A stretch of 64,000 bases of DNA from Demequina sp. NBRC 110055 (GTDB taxonomy: Bacteria > Actinomycetota > Actinomycetes > Actinomycetales > Demequinaceae). Shown piece after piece: positions 14,752-23,960 of the stretch; position 1 is the stretch's first letter; each line of letters opens with the position of its first letter. The translations under genes were made by a program, and so were the position numbers. Below the pieces are notes generated by a model, which was given only the letters and a program-made list of their open reading frames with translations, ran no database searches and was not told the origin of the DNA. The DNA is taken from contig NZ_BBRL01000004.1 of assembly GCF_002090135.1 (NCBI RefSeq), positions 124,001-188,000 on the forward strand, given 5' to 3'.

Positions 14752-16215
14752 ATGGAAACCTACGACGTCATCGTCATCGGAGCCGGCCCCGTGGGCGAGA
14801 ACGCCGCGGATCGGGCGCGTCGAGGAGGCCTCAGCGTGGCGCTGATCGAGGCCGAACTGGTGGGCGGGGAATGCTCGTACTGGGCCTGCATGCCGTCCAA
14901 GACGCTGCTACGTCCAGGCGCCGCCCGCGCCGCGGCGACGGGGATCCCCGGCCTGCCCGAGCCCGGCCCCCTCGATCCCGAGGCGATCTTCGCGTGGCGC
15001 GACCGCGTCACGGGCGAGGGCGACGACCAGGGCCAGGAGGACTGGCTCGAGTCCGTGGGCATCACCCTTATCCGCGGCCACGGCCGGCTGGCGGGCACAC
15101 GCCGCGTCGAGGTCACCGCGGGCGAACTGCCGGAGGGCGAGACGGGGACCCGCCTCCTCGAGGCACGCCGCGCCGTCGTGGTCGCCACCGGCTCGGTCCC
15201 CATGCTCCCGGATGTACCAGGGCTCGCCCAGGCCACGCCCTGGTCATCGAGGGACGCGACGGCGGCCGATGCCGTGCCTCAGTCCCTCATCATCCTCGGC
15301 GGGGGCGTGGTGGGCTGCGAGATGGCGACGGCGTACGCGGACCTCGGCGCGCGCGTGACTCTCATCGCCCGCGGCGGCCTCCTCGGCTCCGCCGAGCCGT
15401 TCGCCGGGGCGGCTGTAGCCGACTCCCTCCGCACGGCAGGCGTCGACGTCCGCACGGGCACCCAGGTGACCCGCGTGGAGCGTCACGGCGACTCCGTCTC
15501 CGCGACCGTAGTCACCGGCGAGGGAGAAGAACAGGTCACGGCCAGCAAGATCTTGGTCGCGACGGGCCGCACCCCGCGCACCGGGGACGTGGGGCTCGAG
15601 AGCATCGGGCTCGACCCGCGGTCCGCCCTCGCGATCGACGACACGACCGCGGTGCTCGCGGTACGCGGCGACAGCGAGGACGCCCCCTGGCTCTATGCGT
15701 GCGGCGACGTCACGGGCCGGGCCGCCACCACTCACCAGGGCAAATACCAGGCACGCGTCTGCGGCGACGTGCTCGCCGCCACCTTCGGTGACGGTGACGC
15801 GACGGCGCGGGTCACGGATACCGCGCCGTGGAGCCCCCTCCGAGCTACCGCGGACCACGGCGCCCAGACCCAGGTGGTGTTCACGCGCCCGCAGGTGGCT
15901 TGGGTAGGGCTCACGCGCGCCGAGGCCGATGCCGCCGGCCGCGTGGTCGACGAGGTCGCAGTGGACATGTCCTCCGCCGCGGGCGCCGGCGTCACGCACC
16001 CCGACTACGCCGGGCGCGCTCAGCTCCTGGTCGACCGCGAGCGCCGCGTGATCGTGGGCGCCACCTTCGTCGGCCCCGACGCCGGCGAGATGCTTCATGC
16101 CGCCACCATCGCGATCGTGGGAGAGGTCACCATGGATCGCCTCTGGCATGCCGTGCCGGCGTTCCCCACCGTAAGCGAGGTGTGGCTGCGCCTGTGCGAA
16201 ACGTACGGTTTGTAG
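14752..16215 (+). CDS. Pyridine nucleotide-disulfide oxidoreductase-like flavoprotein
   Basis: 487 aa. It has an FAD site at the N-terminus (VIVIGAGPVGENAA), the redox-active pair GGECSYWACMPSK (Cys-X4-Cys), a NAD(P)-binding fold (IILGGGVVGCEMA) and a C-terminal dimerisation domain. It resembles dihydrolipoamide dehydrogenase and mercuric reductase, but the catalytic His-Pro-Thr near the C-terminus reads Phe-Pro-Thr (AFPTVSE), so it is probably not a true lipoamide dehydrogenase. No pyruvate or glycine complex genes are near. The substrate is unknown. Confidence 0.85.
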   Translation: METYDVIVIGAGPVGENAADRARRGGLSVALIEAELVGGECSYWACMPSKTLLRPGAARAAATGIPGLPEPGPLDPEAIFAWRDRVTGEGDDQGQEDWLESVGITLIRGHGRLAGTRRVEVTAGELPEGETGTRLLEARRAVVVATGSVPMLPDVPGLAQATPWSSRDATAADAVPQSLIILGGGVVGCEMATAYADLGARVTLIARGGLLGSAEPFAGAAVADSLRTAGVDVRTGTQVTRVERHGDSVSATVVTGEGEEQVTASKILVATGRTPRTGDVGLESIGLDPRSALAIDDTTAVLAVRGDSEDAPWLYACGDVTGRAATTHQGKYQARVCGDVLAATFGDGDATARVTDTAPWSPLRATADHGAQTQVVFTRPQVAWVGLTRAEADAAGRVVDEVAVDMSSAAGAGVTHPDYAGRAQLLVDRERRVIVGATFVGPDAGEMLHAATIAIVGEVTMDRLWHAVPAFPTVSEVWLRLCETYGL

Positions 16216-16257
16216 GCAGGGCGACCACGGCATCGGCCGCCCACTAGCCTCGTACTC

Positions 16258-17118
16258 ATGACCGATGCAGTGGTCCAGGTCCGTGGCCTGGTGAAGTCCT
16301 ATGGCGGGGCGAGGGCGGTCGACGACCTCGACCTCACGATCGAGCGGGGCGAGGTGTTCGCGCTGCTGGGACCCAACGGTGCGGGCAAGTCCACGACCGT
16401 CGAGATTCTCGAGGGCTTTCGCACCCGCGACGGCGGCGAGGTCAGCGTGTTGGGGATCGACCCCATCATGGCGACCCGGTCCTGGCGCGAGCGGGTGGGC
16501 CTCATGCTGCAGTCCACGTCCCCGCGCTCGTTTCTGACGGCCCGCGAGGCCCTCACCCACGCGACGGCCCTGTACTCGCACCCCCGGGATGTGGACGAGA
16601 CGCTCGCGGCGGTCGGGCTGACCGACAAGGCCGACGAGAAGCCGCAGGAACTGTCAGGGGGCCAGCGTCGCCGGCTCGACGTCGCGCTCGCGGTCATCGG
16701 CCGCCCCGAACTGATCTTCCTCGACGAGCCCACGACGGGGTTCGACCCCGAGGCACGCCGCCAATTCTGGCGTCTCATCGAATCCCTGACGGACGACGGC
16801 ACCACCGTCGTGCTCACCACGCACTACCTGGACGAGGCGGACCACCTTGCCGACCGCATCGGCATCTTGGCCCGCGGCCGCCTGGTCGCGCTGGACACCC
16901 CCGCGGGGCTGCGCTCGCTCGCGACCGGCGCCCGGGTGTCGTGGAGCGAGGACGGCGTCACGCGCACGGAGACCACGACCGGCCCCAGCGCGTTGCTGCG
17001 CGACCTCCTGGCGCGGCACGACGGTGAGGTGCCCGGGCTTGAGGTGGTGCACCCGAGTCTCGAGGACGTCTACCTGGACCTCATCGGCCAGACGGCCGAT
17101 GCCGGGGCCGAGTCGTGA
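16258..17118 (+). CDS. ABC transporter ATP-binding protein, DrrA-like
   Basis: 286 aa ATPase of an ABC-2-type exporter. Walker A is GPNGAGKST at about 38-46, the signature LSGGQRRRLD at about 135, and Walker B LIFLDEPTTG at about 155. Residues after 215 form the variable domain of drug-efflux ATPases. TAGCCT lies seven bases before the ATG, suggesting a leaderless mRNA. It overlaps its permease by four bases (GTGA). Substrate unknown; antibiotic or lipid export is typical of the family. Confidence 0.93.
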   Translation: MTDAVVQVRGLVKSYGGARAVDDLDLTIERGEVFALLGPNGAGKSTTVEILEGFRTRDGGEVSVLGIDPIMATRSWRERVGLMLQSTSPRSFLTAREALTHATALYSHPRDVDETLAAVGLTDKADEKPQELSGGQRRRLDVALAVIGRPELIFLDEPTTGFDPEARRQFWRLIESLTDDGTTVVLTTHYLDEADHLADRIGILARGRLVALDTPAGLRSLATGARVSWSEDGVTRTETTTGPSALLRDLLARHDGEVPGLEVVHPSLEDVYLDLIGQTADAGAES

Positions 17119-17930
17119 GCGCCCTCACCGCACCGTCGTGGTGGTCGATGACCGCCGACCGTTTTGTGGTTGAGGTCAAGGAGTTCATGCGCTCGCGCGA
17201 GCAGATGATCTTCATCTTCTTCTTCCCGATGATCTTCCTCGCGCTGTTCGGCGCCATTTTCAACACCGACGATCTGTATGGCACCGGAGTGTCCTTCGGC
17301 CAGTACTTCCTCGCGGGCATGATCGCGTCCGGCATGCTCAACACGGGCTTCCAGTCGCTCGCGATCTCGATCTCGATCGATCGCTCCGAGGACGTGCTCA
17401 AGCGCATTCACGCCACTCCCCTGCCGCCGACGGCGTACTTCTTCGGCAAGATCCTGCAGGTGCTCGCGGTCTCCGTGGTGCAGATCGCCCTGCTCATCGT
17501 GATGGGCGTGCTCCTGTTCGACGTCACCCTGCCGCCAGACGCGTGGCACTGGTTCACGTTTGCGTGGGTGTTCATCCTGGGCCTCGCGTGCTCGACCGCC
17601 TGGGGCATCGCGACCTCGTCGCTGCTGCGCAACGGCAAGGCGGCATCGGCCATCCTCACGCCGGTGGTGCTGGTGTTGCAGTTCACCTCCGGCGTGTTCT
17701 TCGTCTTCACGGAGCTGCCCACGTGGCTGCAGCGCTTCGCCGAGATCTTCCCGTTGAAGTGGCTCGCGCAGGGCATGCGCGCCGTGTTCCTGCCCGAGCA
17801 GTTCGAGGCCGCCGAGGCCGCGGGCTCGTGGCAGTTGCCGCTCATTGCCGTGATGTTGACGGTGTGGCTGGTGGCGGGTCTGGTGATCTCGGCACGCACC
17901 TTCCGGTGGCTGCGACTCGACGATCGGTGA
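17115..17930 (+). CDS. ABC-2 type transporter permease
   Basis: 271 aa membrane protein with six predicted spans. The first follows an amphipathic N-terminal helix (FVVEVKEFMRSREQMIF), and the ABC-2 core motif region (ILTPVVLVLQFTSGVFF) lies before the last two spans. It starts at a GTG overlapping the ATPase stop, so the pair forms a translationally coupled DrrAB-like exporter. Confidence 0.92.
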   Translation: MSALTAPSWWSMTADRFVVEVKEFMRSREQMIFIFFFPMIFLALFGAIFNTDDLYGTGVSFGQYFLAGMIASGMLNTGFQSLAISISIDRSEDVLKRIHATPLPPTAYFFGKILQVLAVSVVQIALLIVMGVLLFDVTLPPDAWHWFTFAWVFILGLACSTAWGIATSSLLRNGKAASAILTPVVLVLQFTSGVFFVFTELPTWLQRFAEIFPLKWLAQGMRAVFLPEQFEAAEAAGSWQLPLIAVMLTVWLVAGLVISARTFRWLRLDDR

Positions 17931-17938
17931 GCGGTTCA

Positions 17939-17956
17939 CCTGAGGATTCACTCAGG
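17939..17956 (+). promoter_or_regulatory. Possible operator upstream of the secreted protein gene
   Basis: CCTGAG and CTCAGG form a perfect 6-base palindrome with a 6-base centre, followed directly by another TCAGG. TTCAC occurs at 17935 and 17947. It sits about 10-28 bases before a CACACT -10 box (17967-17972) that is seven bases from the ATG at 17980. The adjacent OmpR-type regulator is an obvious candidate ligand; this is inference. Confidence 0.35.
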
Positions 17957-17979
17957 GTCAGGTCGGCACACTCGTGGAC

Positions 17980-18822
17980 ATGAGGTACCCCACTGTTCGC
18001 ACCGTCGCGGTCTCGGCAGGTTTCCTCGGGCTCACCATGATCGTCGCGGGCACCGCGACGGCGATGGCGGGCGCCCACGACGGCGGCGCGGTCGGCTCGG
18101 GCATCACGCTGACCCAGGAGGAGGGCGCGACTCCTTCCCCGACGCCGTCACAGGTTGACGCCGATGACCGGCGGGAACTCCTTCCCGGCACGCCCATCGA
18201 GATCGGGGCAGACCCCGTCATCGAATGCGACGTGGACGGCACCTGCGGCCCCGACACCAGCGGCACGCCCGCCGCCTCGGAGACATCCGACGCGGTCGGC
18301 GCGCAGGAGGTGTCGGCACAAGTCGTGTCCGCCACGACCCAGGCCGACACCGCTCCTTCCCCCGTCGGCACCGCTGGGCAGACGGCGACGCTCGGGTCCG
18401 TCCTTGCCGCATGCGACCTGCCCGAGCGGCCCGACGTCGATCGCGAAGCCACGCGCGCCGAGCATCGCGAGGCCATGCACACCTGGAAAGACGCGTTCGT
18501 GGCTGCCGCCAAGGACTGCGGGGTCGAGTTCGACCGACGCGCGGGAAGTGCCGAGCGGGAGCACCTCCACGCGGCCATCGACGCCTTCGCCGAAGCCCGG
18601 CGTGACACGCGCAACAGCGACGACAGCGACGCGGACCGCGAGCGCGCTTCGGGCCGCGATGCCCGCCAGGGTGATGACAGCCACGGTGATGACGCGCGCA
18701 GCGCCGCCCGCGGCCCGCAGGACGGGTGGTCGCGCACCGAGGGCGGCGAGCGCGCATCGGGCGCACGCGCACCGGGCGAGCGTGCGTCTGGCGAGCGTGC
18801 CGGAGCCCAGGGGCGCCGCTGA
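17980..18822 (+). CDS. Secreted protein of unknown function, Ala/Asp/Arg-rich
   Basis: 280 aa. The N-terminal segment (TVAVSAGFLGLTMIVAGTAT) is a signal peptide or anchor. Residues 30-130 are Thr/Ser/Pro/Ala-rich. A short region at about 135-205 contains two cysteines (in LAACDLP and AKDCGVEF) and may be the only folded part. The C-terminus is low-complexity with repeated GERASG-like units. I recognise no family. It stands alone before a strong terminator and the sensor-kinase gene, so it may be a target or periplasmic partner of that system. A GTG two codons upstream is the alternative start. Confidence 0.65.
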   Translation: MRYPTVRTVAVSAGFLGLTMIVAGTATAMAGAHDGGAVGSGITLTQEEGATPSPTPSQVDADDRRELLPGTPIEIGADPVIECDVDGTCGPDTSGTPAASETSDAVGAQEVSAQVVSATTQADTAPSPVGTAGQTATLGSVLAACDLPERPDVDREATRAEHREAMHTWKDAFVAAAKDCGVEFDRRAGSAEREHLHAAIDAFAEARRDTRNSDDSDADRERASGRDARQGDDSHGDDARSAARGPQDGWSRTEGGERASGARAPGERASGERAGAQGRR

Positions 18823-18853
18823 CCGAGTACGGCGCGCGCACACAGACGCCTCA

Positions 18854-18883
18854 GGGAGGTCCCGGCTACGGCCGGGACCTCCC
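18854..18883 (+). terminator. Terminator after the secreted protein gene
   Basis: GGGAGGTCCCGGC and GCCGGGACCTCCC form a perfect 13-bp stem with a TACG loop, followed by TTCGCG. It isolates the secreted-protein transcript from the kinase operon. Confidence 0.88.
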
Positions 18884-18947
18884 TTCGCGCTCCCCGCGGC
18901 GCGCTAGCGTGAGCCTTGACGATGGGAGGTCGCACATCCCCCGCTTC

Positions 18948-20369
18948 ATGGACAAGGCGACGGGCGTGGCACAGCGCACGTCTGTGCGCGCGCGCCTGCT
19001 CACCTATTTGATCGCGCTGACTGCCGCCGCACTGCTGATCGCGGGCCTCACGGCCTGGGCCATCGAACGCGCCCGGATCGACAACCAGATCAATGAGGGC
19101 ATCGCGCTGCGCACGCAGGCGTTCATCGACCTCGCCAACGATGTCGACCCCACCACCGGCGAGCCGTACGCGTCCTCGACGGACCTCATGCGCGAGGCGA
19201 TGTTGCGCGTCGTCGCGAGCCCCACCGAATCCGCGGTCGCGCACGTGGGAGTGGTGGCTCGCTACGTGCCCTCGGCCCCGAGCAGGCTCCGACTCGAGGA
19301 CGACGAGCAGTTCCTCGCGGAGGCCTCCGACAACGCCGCCGATACCGTCATCGTGCGCCAGGTCACCACCGACACCGCGGACTATCGCTACGCCGCCGTG
19401 CCCATCGTCGAGCCCGACGGGGAGCAGGTGGGCGTCTTCACGATTGCGACCGATCGCGGCGCGCTCCAGGCCAACCTCGCCGAGACGTTCCAGCTGTACG
19501 CGCTGGTCGCCGCCCTCGCCCTCGCGATCATCGGTGTGGTCGCGTGGACGACCGTGGGACGCACCCTGCAACCGATCGCGACCCTTGAGGCGCGCACACG
19601 TCGCATCTCGGAACATGACCTCTCGGCCCGCATCCCCGTCGAGGGACACGACGACCTCGCGCGCCTCACCACGACGGTCAACGCGATGCTGGACCGCATC
19701 GAGCGTGCCTTCGAGGATCAGCGGCGCCTGCTCGATGATGCCTCCCACGAGCTGCGCACTCCGCTCGCGATCATGCGCACCAACCTCGAGGTGCTCGAAC
19801 CGCGCGACCCCGACGAGGTCGAGCGCTCGCAAAAGGACCTGCTTGAAGAGGTCTCGATGATGTCCCGCCTGGTCGACGACCTCGTGACCCTTGCGAAGTC
19901 CGACCGCCCCGAGTTCATCGACCCTGTCGAGACCGACCTCGTCGAACTCACCGAGTCGGCGTTTGCCCGCGCGAGCGCCCTAGGTGAGCGCGCATGGCAG
20001 CTCGACGGCGTCGCGCACGGCATGGTGCTCGTCGACCCCCAGCGCATCACCCAGGCGTGGCTCCAGCTCGCGGCGAACGCTGTGAAGTTCTCCCCCGACC
20101 AGTCGCGCATCCTGATGGGCTCGTCCCTCACCCCCACCCAACTGAGGCTGTGGGTGTCGGACGAGGGCGTCGGCATCCCGGCCACCAAGCACGAGGAAAT
20201 CCTCGAACGCTTCCACCGGCTCGACCCCGACGTCGAGGGCTCGGGGCTGGGGCTCACCATCGTCGTCGCGATCGTCGTGGCCCACGGGGGCCGCCTCGAG
20301 CTGTTTTCCGAGCCCGGCCGCGGCTCGACGTTCACCATGATCCTGCCCAGAAACGGAGTGTCCACATGA
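18948..20369 (+). CDS. Sensor histidine kinase, HAMP type
   Basis: 473 aa. Two spans (about 16-38 and 185-205) enclose an extracytoplasmic domain of some 145 residues. A HAMP linker follows, then the phosphoacceptor His267 in DDASHELRTPL, and HATPase motifs (LAANAVKFS, VSDEGVGIP, GSGLGLTIV). The start is uncertain: I use ATG 18948, but a GTG at 18909 is in frame. Its stop overlaps the response-regulator start (ATGA). Resembles MprB/TcrY-type envelope sensors. Confidence 0.92.
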   Translation: MDKATGVAQRTSVRARLLTYLIALTAAALLIAGLTAWAIERARIDNQINEGIALRTQAFIDLANDVDPTTGEPYASSTDLMREAMLRVVASPTESAVAHVGVVARYVPSAPSRLRLEDDEQFLAEASDNAADTVIVRQVTTDTADYRYAAVPIVEPDGEQVGVFTIATDRGALQANLAETFQLYALVAALALAIIGVVAWTTVGRTLQPIATLEARTRRISEHDLSARIPVEGHDDLARLTTTVNAMLDRIERAFEDQRRLLDDASHELRTPLAIMRTNLEVLEPRDPDEVERSQKDLLEEVSMMSRLVDDLVTLAKSDRPEFIDPVETDLVELTESAFARASALGERAWQLDGVAHGMVLVDPQRITQAWLQLAANAVKFSPDQSRILMGSSLTPTQLRLWVSDEGVGIPATKHEEILERFHRLDPDVEGSGLGLTIVVAIVVAHGGRLELFSEPGRGSTFTMILPRNGVST

Positions 20370-21028
20370 TCCGCATGCTGTTGGTCGAGGACGAGGACAA
20401 GCTCGTCGCGTCCCTCATCAAGGGTCTACGCACCGCCGACATCGACGTCGAGGCCGTCCGCACCGGTCGCGAGGGGCTCGAACGCGCGGTCGAAGGCGAC
20501 CACGACATCATGGTCCTCGACATCGGGCTGCCCGATCAGGAGGGTTTCACCCTGCTGAGGCGCCTGCGTGCCACCGGCTCCGACCTGCCCGTCATCATCC
20601 TCACCGCGCGCAGCTCCGCCGAGGACACGGTGCGCGGACTTGAGCGCGGCGCCGACGACTACATGGCCAAGCCCTTCGTGTTCGACGAGTTGGTGGCCCG
20701 CATCCGCCTGCGTGCACGCAAGCCGCCCGAGGAGACTCCGGTGCCGGAGGGCGTGCTCGTGGTCGGCGCGTGCGAACTCGACCCCGTCGCTCGCGTGCTC
20801 ACGTGCGACGGCGCCCCCATCCCGCTCAGCCCGCGCGAGTTCCAGCTAGCCCACCTCCTCATGACCCGCGGCGGAGAGGTGGTGCCGCGTGCCGAGGCGC
20901 TCGAACACGTGTGGGGCTCCGCGGCCCGCGACAATGTCCTCGACGTTTACATCCGTTATCTGCGTTCGCACTTGGGGCCCCACGCAATCGAGACCATCCG
21001 CGGCGTGGGCTACCGCTTCGTCGGCTAG
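20366..21028 (+). CDS. Response regulator, OmpR/PhoB family
   Basis: 220 aa. The receiver domain has the phosphorylation site at Asp52 (MVLDIGLPD) and Lys in AKPF. The C-terminal winged helix (about 125-220) ends in the usual RSHLGPHAIETIRGVGYRF. It is translationally coupled to the upstream kinase. Likely targets are its own neighbourhood, including the secreted protein gene with its palindromic upstream site. Confidence 0.95.
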   Translation: MIRMLLVEDEDKLVASLIKGLRTADIDVEAVRTGREGLERAVEGDHDIMVLDIGLPDQEGFTLLRRLRATGSDLPVIILTARSSAEDTVRGLERGADDYMAKPFVFDELVARIRLRARKPPEETPVPEGVLVVGACELDPVARVLTCDGAPIPLSPREFQLAHLLMTRGGEVVPRAEALEHVWGSAARDNVLDVYIRYLRSHLGPHAIETIRGVGYRFVG

Positions 21029-21080
21029 GACCGATGCCGCACGCACCGCCCGTACGGGTGGTGCGTGGCGTCCGAGGGTC

Positions 21081-21096
21081 GGCCACGGCATCGGCC
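21081..21096 (-). repeat. Full 16-base GGCCGATGCCGTGGCC motif
   Basis: Perfect long-form copy (read on the minus strand) in the gap between the OmpR regulator and the next kinase, 34 bases before the TACGCT -10 box of that kinase. It is one of the three exact 16-mers in the window (others 28482-28497 and 36575-36590). Confidence 0.75.
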
Positions 21097-21141
21097 ATAT
21101 GAAGGATGTCGTGGCGGGCGATGCCGCCCTACGCTGGGCGA

Positions 21142-22416
21142 ATGGACATCAAAACCCCGCGCTGGGTCGATGCCGCGATCGCGGCGGCCCTGCTGCTGGT
21201 CTCGGTGGCGTGGGCGCTGTCCCTGACCGAGGTGTCGCTCGAGGACTACCGCCCCATGGACGCGGCGGGCTGGACCCTCATGGCGCTGATGGTGGTGCCG
21301 CTGGTGTGGCGCCAGCGCTACCCGCGCGCCGTCTTGTGGTGCACCTTCGCGGTATGGATGCTGGTCGCCGGGCTGGGGTATGAGCCCACGCCGGCGATGC
21401 TCGGGATGTTCCTCGCTCTCTACGGCGTCGCCTCCTCCACGCCTCGCAACGTCGCGCTCACGCACGCCGCCGTGTTGCTGGCGATTGCGCTCGCGTGGAC
21501 CGTGCTGGGGATTGCCACGGTGGACGGCGTGGGCGTCTACGCGCTCGTGATGGAGCCCGTCGCCATCGCCATTCCCGTCTTGCTGGGCATGAACGATCGG
21601 CGCCGTCGACAGCGTGTGACGGAGCTCGAGGTCGCCCACGCCAGGCGCGAACAGGCGGGCTACGAGGCGGCGGCCGATGCGGTGCGTGCCGAACGCGCGC
21701 GCATCGCACGCGAACTCCATGACGTGGTCGCCCACGAGATGACCGTCATGACGTTGCAGGCCGAGGGAGCGCGCCGGCGCCTGGGCGACTCGTCCCCCGA
21801 GCTACGCGACGCCCTCGCCACCATCGCGGCCTCGGGGCGCACCGGCCTCGAGGAGATGCAGCGCATGATTCGGGTGCTGAGGGCCTCCGAGCAAGAGGCC
21901 GCGGAACGCGCCGATGTGGACCGCGCGCTTGCCGGCGGCCGCGGCGCCGAGCGCGCGCCCCTGCGCGACGAGCTGTCCCCCATGCCCTCGCTGGCCGCCT
22001 TGCCGGCGCTGGTGCGCCAGGTGCGAGAGGCCGGCCTGCCCGTGACGCTCGAGATCTCCGGCTCGTCCCACGTGCCCGCGGGCGTCGAGGTCAGCGCATA
22101 CCGCATTGTGCAGGAGGCCCTCACGAACGCGATGAAGCACGCGGGCCCGGGCGCGAGCGCGCAGGTCATCGTCAACAGGACGGCCGATGCCGTGCGCATC
22201 TCGGTGGAGGACGACGGCAAGGGAGTGGGCTCGGAGGGCGCGCGGGTGTCCGGCGGCCACGGCCTGGCCGGCATGGTGGAACGGGTGCAGGCGCTCGGCG
22301 GCGCACTGTCGCACGGGCCGCGCCGCGGCGGAGGTTTCGAGGTGCACGCCGTGCTGCCTTCGGGGGACGATCAGGTGACGGAGGCCGCACAGGCGGCGGA
22401 GGGTGAGGGCCGATGA
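21142..22416 (+). CDS. Sensor histidine kinase, NarL-system type
   Basis: 424 aa. Four to five transmembrane segments occupy the first 150 residues. A HisKA_3 dimerisation domain follows with His193 in RARIARELHDVVAHE, and a HATPase domain (YRIVQEALTNAMKHA, EDDGKGVG). The correct start is ATG 21142: TACGCT lies six bases upstream, so the mRNA is probably leaderless. A longer frame would include the promoter. It overlaps its response regulator by four bases. Confidence 0.93.
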   Translation: MDIKTPRWVDAAIAAALLLVSVAWALSLTEVSLEDYRPMDAAGWTLMALMVVPLVWRQRYPRAVLWCTFAVWMLVAGLGYEPTPAMLGMFLALYGVASSTPRNVALTHAAVLLAIALAWTVLGIATVDGVGVYALVMEPVAIAIPVLLGMNDRRRRQRVTELEVAHARREQAGYEAAADAVRAERARIARELHDVVAHEMTVMTLQAEGARRRLGDSSPELRDALATIAASGRTGLEEMQRMIRVLRASEQEAAERADVDRALAGGRGAERAPLRDELSPMPSLAALPALVRQVREAGLPVTLEISGSSHVPAGVEVSAYRIVQEALTNAMKHAGPGASAQVIVNRTADAVRISVEDDGKGVGSEGARVSGGHGLAGMVERVQALGGALSHGPRRGGGFEVHAVLPSGDDQVTEAAQAAEGEGR

Positions 22417-23081
22417 TTCGGGTGGCACTGGTGGACGACCAGGCGATGGTGCGGGTGGGGCTGCGCATGATCCTTGAGACCGAGGACGACATGGAGGTCG
22501 TCGCGGAGGCCGCCGACGGCGCCGACGCGGCAACGATGGTGCGGTCCTGGACGCCGGATGTGGTGCTGATGGACATCCGCATGCCCGGCATGGACGGCCT
22601 GGCCGCGACAGCCGAGGTGCTTGCCGGCAGCCCCGAGACGCGCGTGGTCATCCTCACGACCTTCGACGACGACGAATACGTCTATGAGGCGCTGCGCGTC
22701 GGGGCCTCGGGCTTCCTCCTCAAGAGCGCCGACGGCGACACACTCGTCAACGCTGTGCGCGTGGTGGCGAGCGGTGAGGCGCTCCTCGCCCCGGAGGTCA
22801 CACGCCGCGTCATCGAGCGCTTCGCCGCGACGGCGCCTGCCGACCCCGCGGACCACGAGCCCAGCCCCGAGGCCATCGGGGACCTGTCGGAGCGCGAGGT
22901 CGAGGTACTCCGGCTGATCGCTCGCGGCATGTCGAACCAAGAGATCGCCCAGGAGCTGTGGGTGTCATCGACCACGGTCAAGACTCACGTGAGCCACATC
23001 CTCACCAAGCTGGGCGTGCGCGACCGCGTGCAGGCCGTGGTCGAGGCCTACGAGTCGGGCATCGTCGTCCCCCGAGGCTGA
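22413..23081 (+). CDS. Response regulator, NarL/LuxR family
   Basis: 222 aa. The receiver domain has Asp54 in DVVLMDIRMPGMDG. The LuxR-type helix-turn-helix is at about 160-215 (LSEREVEVLRLIARGMSNQE, then TTVKTHVSHILTKLGV). It is translationally coupled to the kinase and lies directly upstream of a MacB/FtsX-like exporter. By analogy with similar clusters it probably controls that exporter in response to an envelope or antimicrobial signal. Confidence 0.95.
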   Translation: MIRVALVDDQAMVRVGLRMILETEDDMEVVAEAADGADAATMVRSWTPDVVLMDIRMPGMDGLAATAEVLAGSPETRVVILTTFDDDEYVYEALRVGASGFLLKSADGDTLVNAVRVVASGEALLAPEVTRRVIERFAATAPADPADHEPSPEAIGDLSEREVEVLRLIARGMSNQEIAQELWVSSTTVKTHVSHILTKLGVRDRVQAVVEAYESGIVVPRG

Positions 23082-23216
23082 GCCGGGGGTCATCCCTGAG
23101 CAGCGGCCGTCGAAACCATTCGCGCGGCCGATGCACACGCGCGCGTGCGAGTTGGCAGACTGGGCGCGTCGACGATGACGTCTGCCCCTCCTTCCTGCCC
23201 GACGAAAGGCACCACC

Positions 23217-23960
23217 ATGACCTCCACCGCCGCACCCGCGCTCGCGGCCTCGATGCGAGACGGCTACAAGGACTACGGCCACGGCGAGGCGGCGGTGCGC
23301 GCGCTCGACGGCGTCAGCGTCGAGATCGCGCGCAGCGAATTCACCGCGATCATGGGCCCCTCGGGCTCGGGCAAGTCGACGCTGCTGCACACCCTGGCGG
23401 GTCTCGACAAGCTCTCGGCGGGGTCCTCGACCATCGCCGACACCACCATCACGCAGCTATCCGAGGCGCAGGTCACCGAGGTGCGCCGCAAGTACATCGG
23501 GTTCGTCTTCCAGTCCTTCAACCTCATCCCCTCGCTCACGGCGCGCGAGAACATCACGCTGCCCCTCGACATCTCGGGTACCAAGGTCGACAAGGCGTGG
23601 TTCGACGAGATCATCGGCATCCTGGGCCTGGGCCAGCGGCTCACCCACCTACCCGCCGAGCTGTCCGGCGGGCAGCAGCAGCGCGTCGCCGTTGCGCGTG
23701 CGCTCGTGTCGCGCCCCGAGATCATCTTCGCGGACGAGCCGTCGGGCAACCTCGACTCGCGTTCGGGTGCCGAGCTGCTGTCATTCATGCAGCGCGCCGT
23801 CAAGGAGTTTGGCCAGACCATCGTGATGGTGACCCACGACCCGACCGCGGCGTCCTATGCCGACCGGATCCTGTTCCTTGAGGACGGCCAGATCGTCGAC
23901 GAGATGCGTGAGCCGACCGCCGAGCGCGTGCTGGACCGCATGAAGCAGATGGGGCACTGA
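23217..23960 (+). CDS. ABC transporter ATP-binding protein, MacB/LolD-like
   Basis: 247 aa. Walker A is GPSGSGKST, the Q-loop FVFQSFNLIPSLTA, the signature LSGGQQQRVAVARAL and Walker B EIIFADEPSGNLDS, all diagnostic of the MacB/FtsE subfamily. Start ATG 23217 with GAAAGG upstream. The stop codon shares a base with the next start (TGATG). It provides energy for the FtsX-like permease. The 136-base gap before it carries one GGCCGATGC motif copy. Confidence 0.95.
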   Translation: MTSTAAPALAASMRDGYKDYGHGEAAVRALDGVSVEIARSEFTAIMGPSGSGKSTLLHTLAGLDKLSAGSSTIADTTITQLSEAQVTEVRRKYIGFVFQSFNLIPSLTARENITLPLDISGTKVDKAWFDEIIGILGLGQRLTHLPAELSGGQQQRVAVARALVSRPEIIFADEPSGNLDSRSGAELLSFMQRAVKEFGQTIVMVTHDPTAASYADRILFLEDGQIVDEMREPTAERVLDRMKQMGH

